Shown piece after piece: positions 1-7,870 of a stretch of DNA of 35,121 nucleotides. Source of the DNA: Candidatus Petromonas tenebris. GTDB lineage: Bacteria; Bacillota; Clostridia; Peptostreptococcales; Caminicellaceae. Position numbers and translations under genes: made by a program. Each line of letters opens with the position of its first letter. Positions within the stretch are counted from its first letter, which is position 1. The notes beneath the pieces were generated by a model, which made no database searches, was not told the DNA's origin, and saw only the letters and a program-made list of their open reading frames with translations. Where the stretch lies: the NCBI GenBank assembly GCA_014236755.1, contig JACCKY010000036.1, positions 1 to 35,121 on the forward strand. Direction: 5' to 3'.

Positions 1-64
1 TGTAAATATGTGCAGAAATAAGTATATAAAAGATCAGTCTCTATTTAGGGAGGAGTGGTGACAG

Positions 65-2662
65 ATGAAATGTTTATGCGGTTTTATAAATAACAAAAAT
101 GGAGCAGATAAATTATTGGAGGACAATAAGTTTTATAGTGTTTTTCAAAATATTAAAATACCGACTATAGTACTTAATAATACTGATGAGGTCGAATATA
201 TAAATAATGCTGCTGTAAGACTTTTGATAACATTTACCGACTGTAGCCTATCCTGTGGAGGGAGAAAATGTAGGGAAAAAATACACGGATGGCTACAAGA
301 GGGATTATGCAACCTTGAGAATGAAAAACATTATGAATTGCTTGTAGACAACAAGGGAAAAAAGAGGTATTTAGAAATCAGTTTAAAAAAGCTCTTTAAC
401 GGTCGAAATGAAAAAATAGGCACTATTGTAAATCTAAATGATGTAACTGACCAATATTTGGCAGAAAAATATATAAGCAGAAGCTTTGAAGTCACTAAAA
501 CCATATATAATATAACTTCTTACTTTGTTGGGAACTTTGATTTGGATAGTGCAATTAATAATGCTTTAGCCGATATAGGTAGGATATCTGACGCTAGTAG
601 GGTATATATTTTCCGTATTTATGAAAATGGAGAAAAAATGGAAAATATCTATGAATGGTGTGCTGAAGGGGTTACTCCTAAAAAATATAATCTTAGAGAT
701 CTTCCTACAAAAATGTTTCCTTGGTGGATGAAACAACTTTACGAAGATAAAATTATCCATGTAACAGATATATCAAAAATGCCTGAGGAGGCAGGTGCAG
801 AAAAAGAAATCCTTGAAAGCCAGGGAATCAAATCATTATTAGTGGTTCCAATAAAAAGAAAAGATGAGTTGATAGGATACCTGGGAGTAGATAACGTTTA
901 TAATACCATAAAATGGAATAGCTTTGTCAGTCAACTATTGCAGCTTGCCGGTAAATTATTTAGTAGTGTATTTGAAAGAAAAGAAACGGAAGAGGCGCTT
1001 TTAGAAAGTGAAAAGAGATTTAGGGAATTATTTGAAAGTGTTAATGTTGCTATATTTCTACATAGGATAGAGGGAAATGGTGCATCCGGTAGATTTATCA
1101 TGGTAAATGATTTTGCATGTAAGCTTTTAGGATATGAAAGAGAAGAACTACTTGGAATGAAACCTGAGGATACTGTTGGTAAGAGCCAAATCAACGAGAT
1201 AAAACTTTTAATTAAGGATATTGTTCGAAAAGGACATCTCACTTTTGAAACAACATTTGTAAATAAAGAGGGTAAAACTATACCTGTTGAAGTTAATAGT
1301 CATATATGCGCAATTGATGGTGAAGAAATGTTGATGTCAATAGCTAAAGATATAAGTCAGCGTAAAAAGGCAGAGGAAGAAATAAAAATACTCCATAGAG
1401 CTATAGATCAAAGTTCTATTTTAGTAATAATAACCGATTACAATGGTAAAATCCAATATGTTAATACTAAGTTTACAGAAATGACAGGTTATACTTTTGA
1501 AGAAGTAATAGGAAAAACCCCTTCTATTTTAAAGGCAGGAAAAAAACCCCTGAAATTTTATGAGTCAATGGTAGCAAATATTCGTTCTGGAAAAGAATGG
1601 AGGGGGGAACTGGAGAACACAAAAAAAAGCGGAGAAACTTATTGGGTACTTACGTCGATTTCTCCTATTCTAAATGAATACGGTCAGATTACTCATTATA
1701 TTGCAATTGAAGAAGATATTACAGAACGTAAAAAAATGGAGATAGAACTCAAAAAACGTAATAAGGAATTAAATGATACGTTAGATAGGCTAAAATCTAT
1801 GCAACAGCAGTTGATCCATCAGGAAAAAATGGCTGGAATAGGACAACTGGCAGCGGGAGTTGCCCATGAGATAAATAATCCTTTAGGATATGTAACTAGT
1901 AACTTTGAAATCTTAAAAAAGTATTTAGAAAAATATAGAGGATTAATAGATAAATATAATGACTATGCAAAAAGCTTAAAGGTTTGTGATATAGATAAAA
2001 ATGAACTTGATTTAATGTTAAAAGAGATTGTAGATTATAGAGAAGAAAATTCAATTGATTTTATAGATGAGGACATCGATGGTTTGTTTGTGGATACCAT
2101 GGACGGACTGAGTAGAATAAGTAAAATAGTAAATGGACTTAGGACATTTTCAAGAATAGAGCGGCAAGAAAATTTTGAAGAATATGATCTTAATGAAGGA
2201 ATAGAAAATACACTGCTTATAGCTAACAATGAGATTAAATACTATGCAGAAGTCAAAAAAGAACTTACGCCTATTCCTGTAATTGATGCTCTAACAGATC
2301 AAATAAATCAGGTTTTACTCAACATAATAGTGAATGCTGCTCAAGCCATTAGAAAGAAAAATGAGAATAATAGTGGGATTATGGGGATGATAAGTATTCG
2401 AACATATAGTGATTCGGAGTTTGTTTACTGTGAAATAGAAGATAATGGTATAGGAATTCCTGAGAAAAATATAAGTCGGATTTTTAATCCTTTTTTCACA
2501 ACTAAACCAGTTGGGCAGGGTACCGGATTAGGACTCAGTATTTCCTATGACATTATAAAGAATAAGCATAATGGTGATATATTAGTTTCTAGTACTCAAA
2601 ATGTAGGGACGAAGTTCACAATCAAACTTCCAATAAAACAAGAATTTGAAGAAGAAATATGA
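65..2662 (+). CDS. PAS/GAF multi-sensor histidine kinase
   Basis: A cytoplasmic sensor kinase of 865 residues with no membrane segment. In order it shows an N-terminal PAS-like domain (about 25-135), a GAF domain (about 150-305), two further PAS domains (about 313-437 and 440-560), a short coiled coil, a dimerisation helix with the phospho-acceptor in GVAHEINNPLGY (His601), and a HATPase domain with the N box (NIIVNAAQAI), G1 box (EDNGIGIP), F box (FFTTK) and G2 box (GTGLGLS). The start is supported by a GGGAGGAG ribosome site ending about ten bases upstream. The first PAS carries an unusual cysteine group (Cys60, 64, 69, 82, with His74). It has no attached receiver; the receiver proteins encoded just downstream are the likely partners. 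The input signal is unknown, but soluble PAS/GAF kinases usually sense redox, small ligands or metabolic state. Confidence 0.93.
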   Translation: MKCLCGFINNKNGADKLLEDNKFYSVFQNIKIPTIVLNNTDEVEYINNAAVRLLITFTDCSLSCGGRKCREKIHGWLQEGLCNLENEKHYELLVDNKGKKRYLEISLKKLFNGRNEKIGTIVNLNDVTDQYLAEKYISRSFEVTKTIYNITSYFVGNFDLDSAINNALADIGRISDASRVYIFRIYENGEKMENIYEWCAEGVTPKKYNLRDLPTKMFPWWMKQLYEDKIIHVTDISKMPEEAGAEKEILESQGIKSLLVVPIKRKDELIGYLGVDNVYNTIKWNSFVSQLLQLAGKLFSSVFERKETEEALLESEKRFRELFESVNVAIFLHRIEGNGASGRFIMVNDFACKLLGYEREELLGMKPEDTVGKSQINEIKLLIKDIVRKGHLTFETTFVNKEGKTIPVEVNSHICAIDGEEMLMSIAKDISQRKKAEEEIKILHRAIDQSSILVIITDYNGKIQYVNTKFTEMTGYTFEEVIGKTPSILKAGKKPLKFYESMVANIRSGKEWRGELENTKKSGETYWVLTSISPILNEYGQITHYIAIEEDITERKKMEIELKKRNKELNDTLDRLKSMQQQLIHQEKMAGIGQLAAGVAHEINNPLGYVTSNFEILKKYLEKYRGLIDKYNDYAKSLKVCDIDKNELDLMLKEIVDYREENSIDFIDEDIDGLFVDTMDGLSRISKIVNGLRTFSRIERQENFEEYDLNEGIENTLLIANNEIKYYAEVKKELTPIPVIDALTDQINQVLLNIIVNAAQAIRKKNENNSGIMGMISIRTYSDSEFVYCEIEDNGIGIPEKNISRIFNPFFTTKPVGQGTGLGLSISYDIIKNKHNGDILVSSTQNVGTKFTIKLPIKQEFEEEI

Positions 2663-2706
2663 TTTGATAATTATGAAGGCAGCAGATTTTAAAGGGGAAA
2701 AGTAAT

Positions 2707-2798
2707 ATGGAAAATAAATATTCGATTCTTTTAGTAGATGATGACATGCAAGTTATAAAGCATTAATGAGGTTATTAGATGACAATTCTTTTCAGTAA
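2707..2798 (+). pseudogene. Relic of a response-regulator receiver domain
   Basis: An ATG at 2707, preceded by a GGGGAAAAG-like ribosome site, opens 19 codons reading MENKYSILLVDDDMQVIKH and then stops at 2764. Shifting frame by one base at about 2760 continues as ALMRLLDDNSFQ before a stop at 2796. Together these match the first alpha-beta unit of a receiver domain, with the acidic DDD pocket, and parallel the N-termini of both regulators that follow. The phospho-acceptor Asp and all later parts are missing. I read it as the stump of a third receiver gene in this cluster, lost by frameshift and deletion. It is short, so chance similarity is possible, but the strand, context and motif all agree. 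Confidence 0.6.
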
Positions 2799-2830
2799 AT
2801 TACAATAGGAAAAACGAGGGGGGAATAGGA

Positions 2831-4033
2831 GTGAAGAAAAATATTTTATTTGTTGACGATGAAAAACAAATATTAAGAGCTGTTAAAAGATTTTTTATCC
2901 AGAAAGACTTTGATGTATTTTTGGCAGATAGTGGAGAAGAAGCACTAAAAATATTGGAAAATGAAGATATTCATCTGATAATAAGCGATGTAAGAATGCC
3001 TAAGATGGATGGATTTGAGCTTTTAAAAAGAGTTAAAGAAAAATATCCTGCTACCCTAAGGCTTATTCTTAGCGGTTACGTAGAAGAAAATCTTGTTCTA
3101 AAGGCAATACAAAATGGATTGGCAAAGATGTATTTGACGAAGCCATGGGATAATGAGAAATTACTTGAGACTATTGAAAGGATTTTTGAGTTAGAAGATA
3201 TATTGAATCATAAGGATTTGTTGGCGGTATTAAATAAAATGGAGGGACTTCCAACAATACTGAAAATATACAATAAATTACAATCATATATCAAAAATGA
3301 CAGGGATATAAAAGAGATTGCAGAGATTATAGAAATGGACCAGTCTATAGCAGCCAGGGTATTGCATGTTGCCAACTCAGCCTTTTATGGTGTTCAGACA
3401 GGGTCTGTTCAAAAGGCTATAGTTTATTTGGGATTGGCAAATATAAAGAATATTGTGTTTACAACCAGCATTTTCGAAGCATCCCAATCTGCAATAAAGT
3501 CAACTATTAATAAGGAGATGTATTGGCAACATGCTAATTTGACAAATAAGATTACTAACTTCTTGTATGAAAAGGTTATATGCAAAAAGTTACCCCATAC
3601 ATATGGCGCTGCAGGACTTTTACATGATATAGGAAAAATAGCTCTTCTTAATTATTTTGTAAACTGTAAAAAAGTTTTTCCCAATAGTGATAGCATAAAG
3701 TCTCTAGAAGACATAGAAAATGCTATAAATGTACCCCATGAAAAGTTGGGAGGTTGTTTGTTAAACTGGTGGGAGATTCCATATCCTATAGTAGAATCGG
3801 CACTATATCACCATAATCCTTTGGACGATAAAATAATCAACAAAGAAATTGTATGTGTAGTACATATTGCCAATTATTATTCATGGGAGCTCTTGGGTTA
3901 CCCTAGAACCAAAAACTTAGATTCTAACGTTTTTGAATTTCTAGGTGTAGAAAAGAAACTCTGTGATGAATCAATAAATAACTACAGAAAAGATTTGATT
4001 AGGGAAGGGGGGAAGCTACATATTGCTCTTTAA
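2831..4033 (+). CDS. Response regulator with HDOD output domain
   Basis: A 400-residue protein with an N-terminal receiver domain (about 1-120: acidic pair Asp9/Asp10, phospho-acceptor Asp53 in ISDVRMPKMDG, conserved Lys in LTKPW) and a C-terminal HDOD domain (about 135-340, including MEGLPTILKIYNKL and a retained GLLHDIGK). HDOD domains are relatives of HD hydrolases; most are thought to act as protein-interaction or signalling modules rather than enzymes, so the His-Asp seen here may or may not be catalytic. The start is a GTG directly after a strong AGGGGGGAATAGGA site; no ATG fits better. It lies between the multi-sensor kinase and a second receiver protein on the same strand and is probably phosphorylated by that kinase. 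The output target is not evident. Confidence 0.9.
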   Translation: MKKNILFVDDEKQILRAVKRFFIQKDFDVFLADSGEEALKILENEDIHLIISDVRMPKMDGFELLKRVKEKYPATLRLILSGYVEENLVLKAIQNGLAKMYLTKPWDNEKLLETIERIFELEDILNHKDLLAVLNKMEGLPTILKIYNKLQSYIKNDRDIKEIAEIIEMDQSIAARVLHVANSAFYGVQTGSVQKAIVYLGLANIKNIVFTTSIFEASQSAIKSTINKEMYWQHANLTNKITNFLYEKVICKKLPHTYGAAGLLHDIGKIALLNYFVNCKKVFPNSDSIKSLEDIENAINVPHEKLGGCLLNWWEIPYPIVESALYHHNPLDDKIINKEIVCVVHIANYYSWELLGYPRTKNLDSNVFEFLGVEKKLCDESINNYRKDLIREGGKLHIAL

Positions 4034-4047
4034 TATGTGGCAAGTCT

Positions 4048-5121
4048 ATGAATGAAAGAAAGGTTTTATTTGTTGACGATGAAGTTAAGGTTCTTAACTC
4101 TTTAAGAAGAGGACTAATAGGTGAAGAATACAAATGTTTTTTTGCAAAAAGCAGTGAAGAAGCCCTTAAGGTTATGGAAGAACATAGGATTAGTGTAATA
4201 GTAACAGATATGAAAATGCCTGGGATGAATGGACTACAACTTCTAAAAATCGTAGAGGAGAAATATCCAGATACAGTAAAGATTGTTTTAACCGGTTATG
4301 CACAGCTGCCCCAAATACTAGCAACTATAAATCAGGTGGACGTTTTCAAATTTATAACTAAGCCATGGAAGCTGGAGGATGAGTTTACTCATATAATTAG
4401 ACAGGCCATAGATTACTATAATCTTAAAGAGGAAAGAAAGCTATTAAAAGAAAGACTTGAAAAGAGAAATGCTTTATATCAAAATATCTTGAAATCTACA
4501 GAGGATAAACTGGAAAATATAAGGGATGATCTCAAAAATGTTAAAATAATCAATGGGAAGACATTAAATTTTATAACAGAAAAAATCGAGGATTTAGAAT
4601 GGTTGGACCCTTCAGATAAGCAAATATTTAAAACTATAATTAATGAGCTGATGGATTTGTTTAATAATTATATTAATATATTGCCAAACAGTCAAGAGTC
4701 CTTTAAGTTAGGTAAATTACTAGATAATTTACATAATTACTTAGCAAGCCAGAAGATTGAGGAAAAAGTGAAAATTACTTGTAAAGTTGATTTAAGTACT
4801 AGAGTAACCGGTAGTTATAAATTAATTTATTTTATACTTATACGATTAATGAAAAACGTAATAAACAGATATGAAGAAACTAGTATAGAAGTTTATTTAG
4901 ATAAAAAAATCATTGAAAATTTTAATAGAATCATCATCAAAATGAATATAGCTATTAACGGCAATAAAGAGACATCTTCTAGTGATAACAAGATATTCCG
5001 AAATATTAATCAAATATTAAAGCAGATTGCTGAAAGAAAAAATTGTAATATGGAATTTATGGATGAGGGAAAAAATATTATGATAGAGATTTTGACGGAT
5101 TTTAACTGTGATATTAGATAA
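4048..5121 (+). CDS. Response regulator with degenerate kinase-like C-terminus
   Basis: A 357-residue protein. Residues 1-125 form a complete receiver domain (Asp10/Asp11, phospho-acceptor Asp54 in VTDMKMPGMNG, Lys in FITKPWK). A charged coiled-coil linker follows (about 130-175), then a region resembling the dimerisation helices and N-box helix of histidine kinases (FILIRLMKNVINRY), but with no phospho-acceptor His-Glu and no ATP-binding glycine boxes. There is no DNA-binding domain. It starts 14 bases after the HDOD gene, with only a weak ribosome site, which suggests translational coupling. It could be a phosphate sink, or a non-catalytic partner that dimerises with the upstream kinase. 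The receiver call is firm; the C-terminal call is an inference from pattern. Confidence 0.82.
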   Translation: MNERKVLFVDDEVKVLNSLRRGLIGEEYKCFFAKSSEEALKVMEEHRISVIVTDMKMPGMNGLQLLKIVEEKYPDTVKIVLTGYAQLPQILATINQVDVFKFITKPWKLEDEFTHIIRQAIDYYNLKEERKLLKERLEKRNALYQNILKSTEDKLENIRDDLKNVKIINGKTLNFITEKIEDLEWLDPSDKQIFKTIINELMDLFNNYINILPNSQESFKLGKLLDNLHNYLASQKIEEKVKITCKVDLSTRVTGSYKLIYFILIRLMKNVINRYEETSIEVYLDKKIIENFNRIIIKMNIAINGNKETSSSDNKIFRNINQILKQIAERKNCNMEFMDEGKNIMIEILTDFNCDIR

Positions 5122-5163
5122 GTTGACTGGTAAAAGGCAACAGAATATGGGAGGAACTTTAGA

Positions 5164-5208
5164 ATAGAAGTAAAAAGAACGTTCATTTTCTCTTCTTTTT
5201 ACTTCTAT
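5164..5208. terminator. Perfect 16-bp inverted repeat after the two-component cluster
   Basis: Positions 5164-5179 and 5193-5208 are perfectly complementary, with a 13-base loop. The right arm contains a run of five T but no T tail follows it, so this is either a weak terminator for the upstream genes or an AT-rich stabilising hairpin. Confidence 0.5.
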
Positions 5209-5246
5209 ATTGAAATTAAAGTTTCATATCTACAATAAATCCTGTT

Positions 5247-5275
5247 AAAACTGCCCTGTAATAGGACAGTTTTTT
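5247..5275. terminator. Bidirectional terminator between convergent genes
   Basis: An 11-bp stem (5247-5257 with 5263-5273, one mismatched pair) and a five-base loop, bounded by an A-run on the left and a T-run on the right. It therefore works as a rho-independent terminator in both directions. It lies between the receiver gene ending at 5121 and the citrate synthase gene ending at 5282 on the other strand. Confidence 0.75.
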
Positions 5276-5281
5276 ATAACT

Positions 5282-6673
5282 TTAAATTACCTTAAAGAAA
5301 TTTTGTGTTGGCACATTTCCTCTTTCTTCTAAGGGAATATACCTTCTTTTTTCATTTGAACTCTTATAAGCAGGTCTAAGGATCTTCTTATCGCTGACAA
5401 TTTGCTCAATCCTATGAGCACACCATCCTGCAATTCTTGCTGAAGCAAATAGAGGTGTATAAAGTTCTGGAGGTATCCCCAGCATTTCATATACAAAACC
5501 TGAATATAAATCCACATTGGCAGAGATTACTGCATCTTTTCCCTTAGTTTCTTTGAACAGCTCAGCTGTAAGTTCTTCTATATTTTTGTATAAGTTGTAT
5601 TCATCTATCGTATCTTTTTCAATAGCTAACTCCAATGCTTTGCTTTTTAGAAGAAGGGCTCTTGGATCTGACTTTGTATAAACTGCGTGGCCCATTCCGT
5701 ATATAAGGCCCTGCTTATCAAAAACTTCTCTTTTGATTATTTTGAATAAATAATCTTTCAACTTTCCTTTATCCTTAATATCCGATACATTTTCCTTGAT
5801 ATTTAAAATCATTTCTCGAACTTTTATATTTGCACCGCCGTGTTTAGGACCTTTCAATGAACCAACCGCAGCTGCAATAGCCGAATAGGTATCGGTTCCG
5901 CTAGAGGAAACCACGTGGGTTGCAAAGGCTGAGTTGTTTCCACCCCCGTGTTCTGCATGAAGAACAAGGCATAAATCCAGTGTTTCGGCTTCTACCTTTG
6001 TATATTTGTTATCTGGTCTAGTCATATGCAGAATATTTTTAGCAGTACCTAAGCCTTTTTGAGGTGAATGAATAAAAAGGCTTTTGTTATCAAAATTATG
6101 GGCCTTAGCCTGATAACCATAGGAGATTATAGTTGGAAATCTGGCGATTAGCTCTATACTTTGTCTTACAAGGTTTTTAACGCTTATATCATCTGGATTT
6201 TCATCATGAGAGTAAAGAACCAGAATGCTCCTTTGGAGTTTATTCATAATATTTTTACTAGGTATTTTAAGAATCATGTTTTCAGTAAAATTAGGTGGCA
6301 GATGTCTTGAATTATCAAGCAAGTTATTAAAATCATCCAGCTGTTCCTTTGTAGGTAGTTCACCGAATAACAGAAGGTATGCGCATTCTTCATAGCCTAG
6401 ACGGCCTTCTCTTTGAAAACCGGCAACAATGTCGTTAATATCTATTCCTCTATAAAATAAATTTCCTTCCGCTGGTATTTTTTTATTACCATTTAACTTA
6501 TATCCATGAACAGAACCGACTTCAGTAAGTCCTACCAATACGCCGGTACCGTTGCTGTTTCTAAGTCCCTGTTTTACATTGTGTCTGTTATATAACTCAG
6601 GTGCTATAAAGTTGTTTTTTTCAGCCAGTTTTGCCAAATCATTAAGCATAGAAGCATCTAACTCTTTACTCAC
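5282..6673 (-). CDS. Citrate synthase (clostridial type)
   Basis: Condenses acetyl-CoA with oxaloacetate to citrate. The 463-residue protein carries the citrate synthase signature: the active-site His in LHAEHGGGNNSAF, the second His in GMGHAVYTKSDPRA and the catalytic Asp in SANVDLYSGF. The N-terminal extension of about 80 residues is usual in the clostridial branch. A longer frame opens with ATG at 6691, but no ribosome site precedes that codon. GAGAGGTGG lies about seven bases before the GTG at 6673, so GTG is preferred. It is the last gene after aconitase and isocitrate dehydrogenase, all on one strand, so it should serve 2-oxoglutarate/glutamate synthesis by the oxidative branch. Some family members use propionyl-CoA (methylcitrate synthase), but the neighbours argue for citrate. 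Confidence 0.93.
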   Translation of the reverse strand: MSKELDASMLNDLAKLAEKNNFIAPELYNRHNVKQGLRNSNGTGVLVGLTEVGSVHGYKLNGNKKIPAEGNLFYRGIDINDIVAGFQREGRLGYEECAYLLLFGELPTKEQLDDFNNLLDNSRHLPPNFTENMILKIPSKNIMNKLQRSILVLYSHDENPDDISVKNLVRQSIELIARFPTIISYGYQAKAHNFDNKSLFIHSPQKGLGTAKNILHMTRPDNKYTKVEAETLDLCLVLHAEHGGGNNSAFATHVVSSSGTDTYSAIAAAVGSLKGPKHGGANIKVREMILNIKENVSDIKDKGKLKDYLFKIIKREVFDKQGLIYGMGHAVYTKSDPRALLLKSKALELAIEKDTIDEYNLYKNIEELTAELFKETKGKDAVISANVDLYSGFVYEMLGIPPELYTPLFASARIAGWCAHRIEQIVSDKKILRPAYKSSNEKRRYIPLEERGNVPTQNFFKVI

Positions 6674-6774
6674 TTTGTCCACCTCTCTCATTATTAGCTA
6701 TTAGTAAATTTGGATAAGCCTTTTGATTTGAGATTAAAAAAATTAGGGACAATACTTAAAATCTTGTCTACTCT

Positions 6775-6812
6775 CTGTAACTCGTTACCAGGCACCTTTA
6801 ACCAGCAACCTT
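6775..6812. repeat. Short fragment of the GTAACC/CACC repeat type
   Basis: In the 155-base gap between icd and citrate synthase the stretch around CTCGTTACCAGGCACC resembles the CCCGTTACCTGTAACC units at 28022-28057. It may be a decayed copy; the match is short and imperfect. Confidence 0.3.
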
Positions 6813-6828
6813 TTTCTTTTCTCCTGTT

Positions 6829-7830
6829 TTAAGCTAGTATTTTTTCAACTATTGCATCTGTCATTTCTATTGTAGATGATGAGCCTCCTAGGTCTTTTGT
6901 GATGTATTTTCCTTCACCGATAGTTTTTAAAACTGCATTTATTATGATATCTGATTTTTTCTTTTCTCCTAAATAATTTAACATCATGGCGCCCGATAGA
7001 ATAAGGGCGGTGGGATTAGCAGCATTTTTACCTGCAATGTCTGGAGCACTTCCGTGAACAGCTTCAAAAATCGCCATGTTATCACCGATGTTTGCACCAG
7101 GAACTACTCCTAATCCTCCCACAAGGCCAGCGCATAGGTCTGATAATATATCGCCATAGAGATTAGTTGTAACAATCACTTGAAATTGAGAGGGATTCAT
7201 TACCAGCTGCATACACATGTTATCTACGATTACTTCTTCAAGTTCAATATGGGAGTAGTCTTTAGAAACTTCTCTTGCACAGTCAAGGAACAATCCATCA
7301 GTTAGCTTCATGATGTTAGCCTTATGAACTACAGTAACCTTTTTCTTGTTATTTGTTACGGCGTATTCAAAGGCCGCCTTAACGATTCTCAAAGATGCCT
7401 TTCTTGTGATGACTTTTATTGCTTCTGCTGAATCATTTGAAATACTTCTTTCAATCCCACTGTAAAGACCTTCGGTATTTTCTCTGAAAACCACCAAGTC
7501 AACATCTTTAAAGGGTGTTTTGATACCTGATATTGTTTTTAGAGGCCTGACATTTGAAAACAAATCATACTTTTTTCTTAGGGCTACGTTTATACTTCTA
7601 AAGCCGCAGCCTACAGGTGTAGTTATGGGTCCCTTCAATGCAATCTTGTTTTTTTCAAGGCTTTTAAAAACCTCATCGGGAACCAGAACGCCTTTTTCTG
7701 TATAAACATCTGCTCCAGCATTTACAATATCCCAATTTATCTTTAAACCTGTAGCCTCGATTACCTTTTTTGCCGAATTAGTTACCTCGGGACCTATTCC
7801 ATCGCCGGGAATTAGTGTTATATTATACAT
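6829..7830 (-). CDS. icd: NAD-type isocitrate dehydrogenase
   Basis: Oxidatively decarboxylates isocitrate to 2-oxoglutarate. At 333 residues it has the length of the short NAD-dependent isocitrate/isopropylmalate dehydrogenase family. Visible motifs are the N-terminal IPGDGIGPEV, the substrate loop GFRSINVALRKKYDL with the Ser and Asn typical of isocitrate enzymes, the paired arginines in SNVRP and VVFRENTEGLY, VVHKANIMKLTDGLF, and the metal/nucleotide segment TNLYGDILSDL followed by EAVHGSAPDIAGK. The start is an ATG with AGAAGGTG about seven bases upstream. It begins 40 bases after aconitase and probably shares its transcript. Homoisocitrate or isopropylmalate dehydrogenase are the alternatives; the flanking aconitase and citrate synthase genes favour isocitrate. 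Confidence 0.92.
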   Translation of the reverse strand: MYNITLIPGDGIGPEVTNSAKKVIEATGLKINWDIVNAGADVYTEKGVLVPDEVFKSLEKNKIALKGPITTPVGCGFRSINVALRKKYDLFSNVRPLKTISGIKTPFKDVDLVVFRENTEGLYSGIERSISNDSAEAIKVITRKASLRIVKAAFEYAVTNNKKKVTVVHKANIMKLTDGLFLDCAREVSKDYSHIELEEVIVDNMCMQLVMNPSQFQVIVTTNLYGDILSDLCAGLVGGLGVVPGANIGDNMAIFEAVHGSAPDIAGKNAANPTALILSGAMMLNYLGEKKKSDIIINAVLKTIGEGKYITKDLGGSSSTIEMTDAIVEKILA

Positions 7831-7870
7831 TCAATTCACCTTCTTTTAACCTGATTTTGTTATAGACAGA

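Noticed and set aside
5164-5208. Insertion-sequence ends at the 16-bp inverted repeat
   Set aside because: The arms are only 13 bases apart with nothing between them and no target duplication was seen; a hairpin is simpler.
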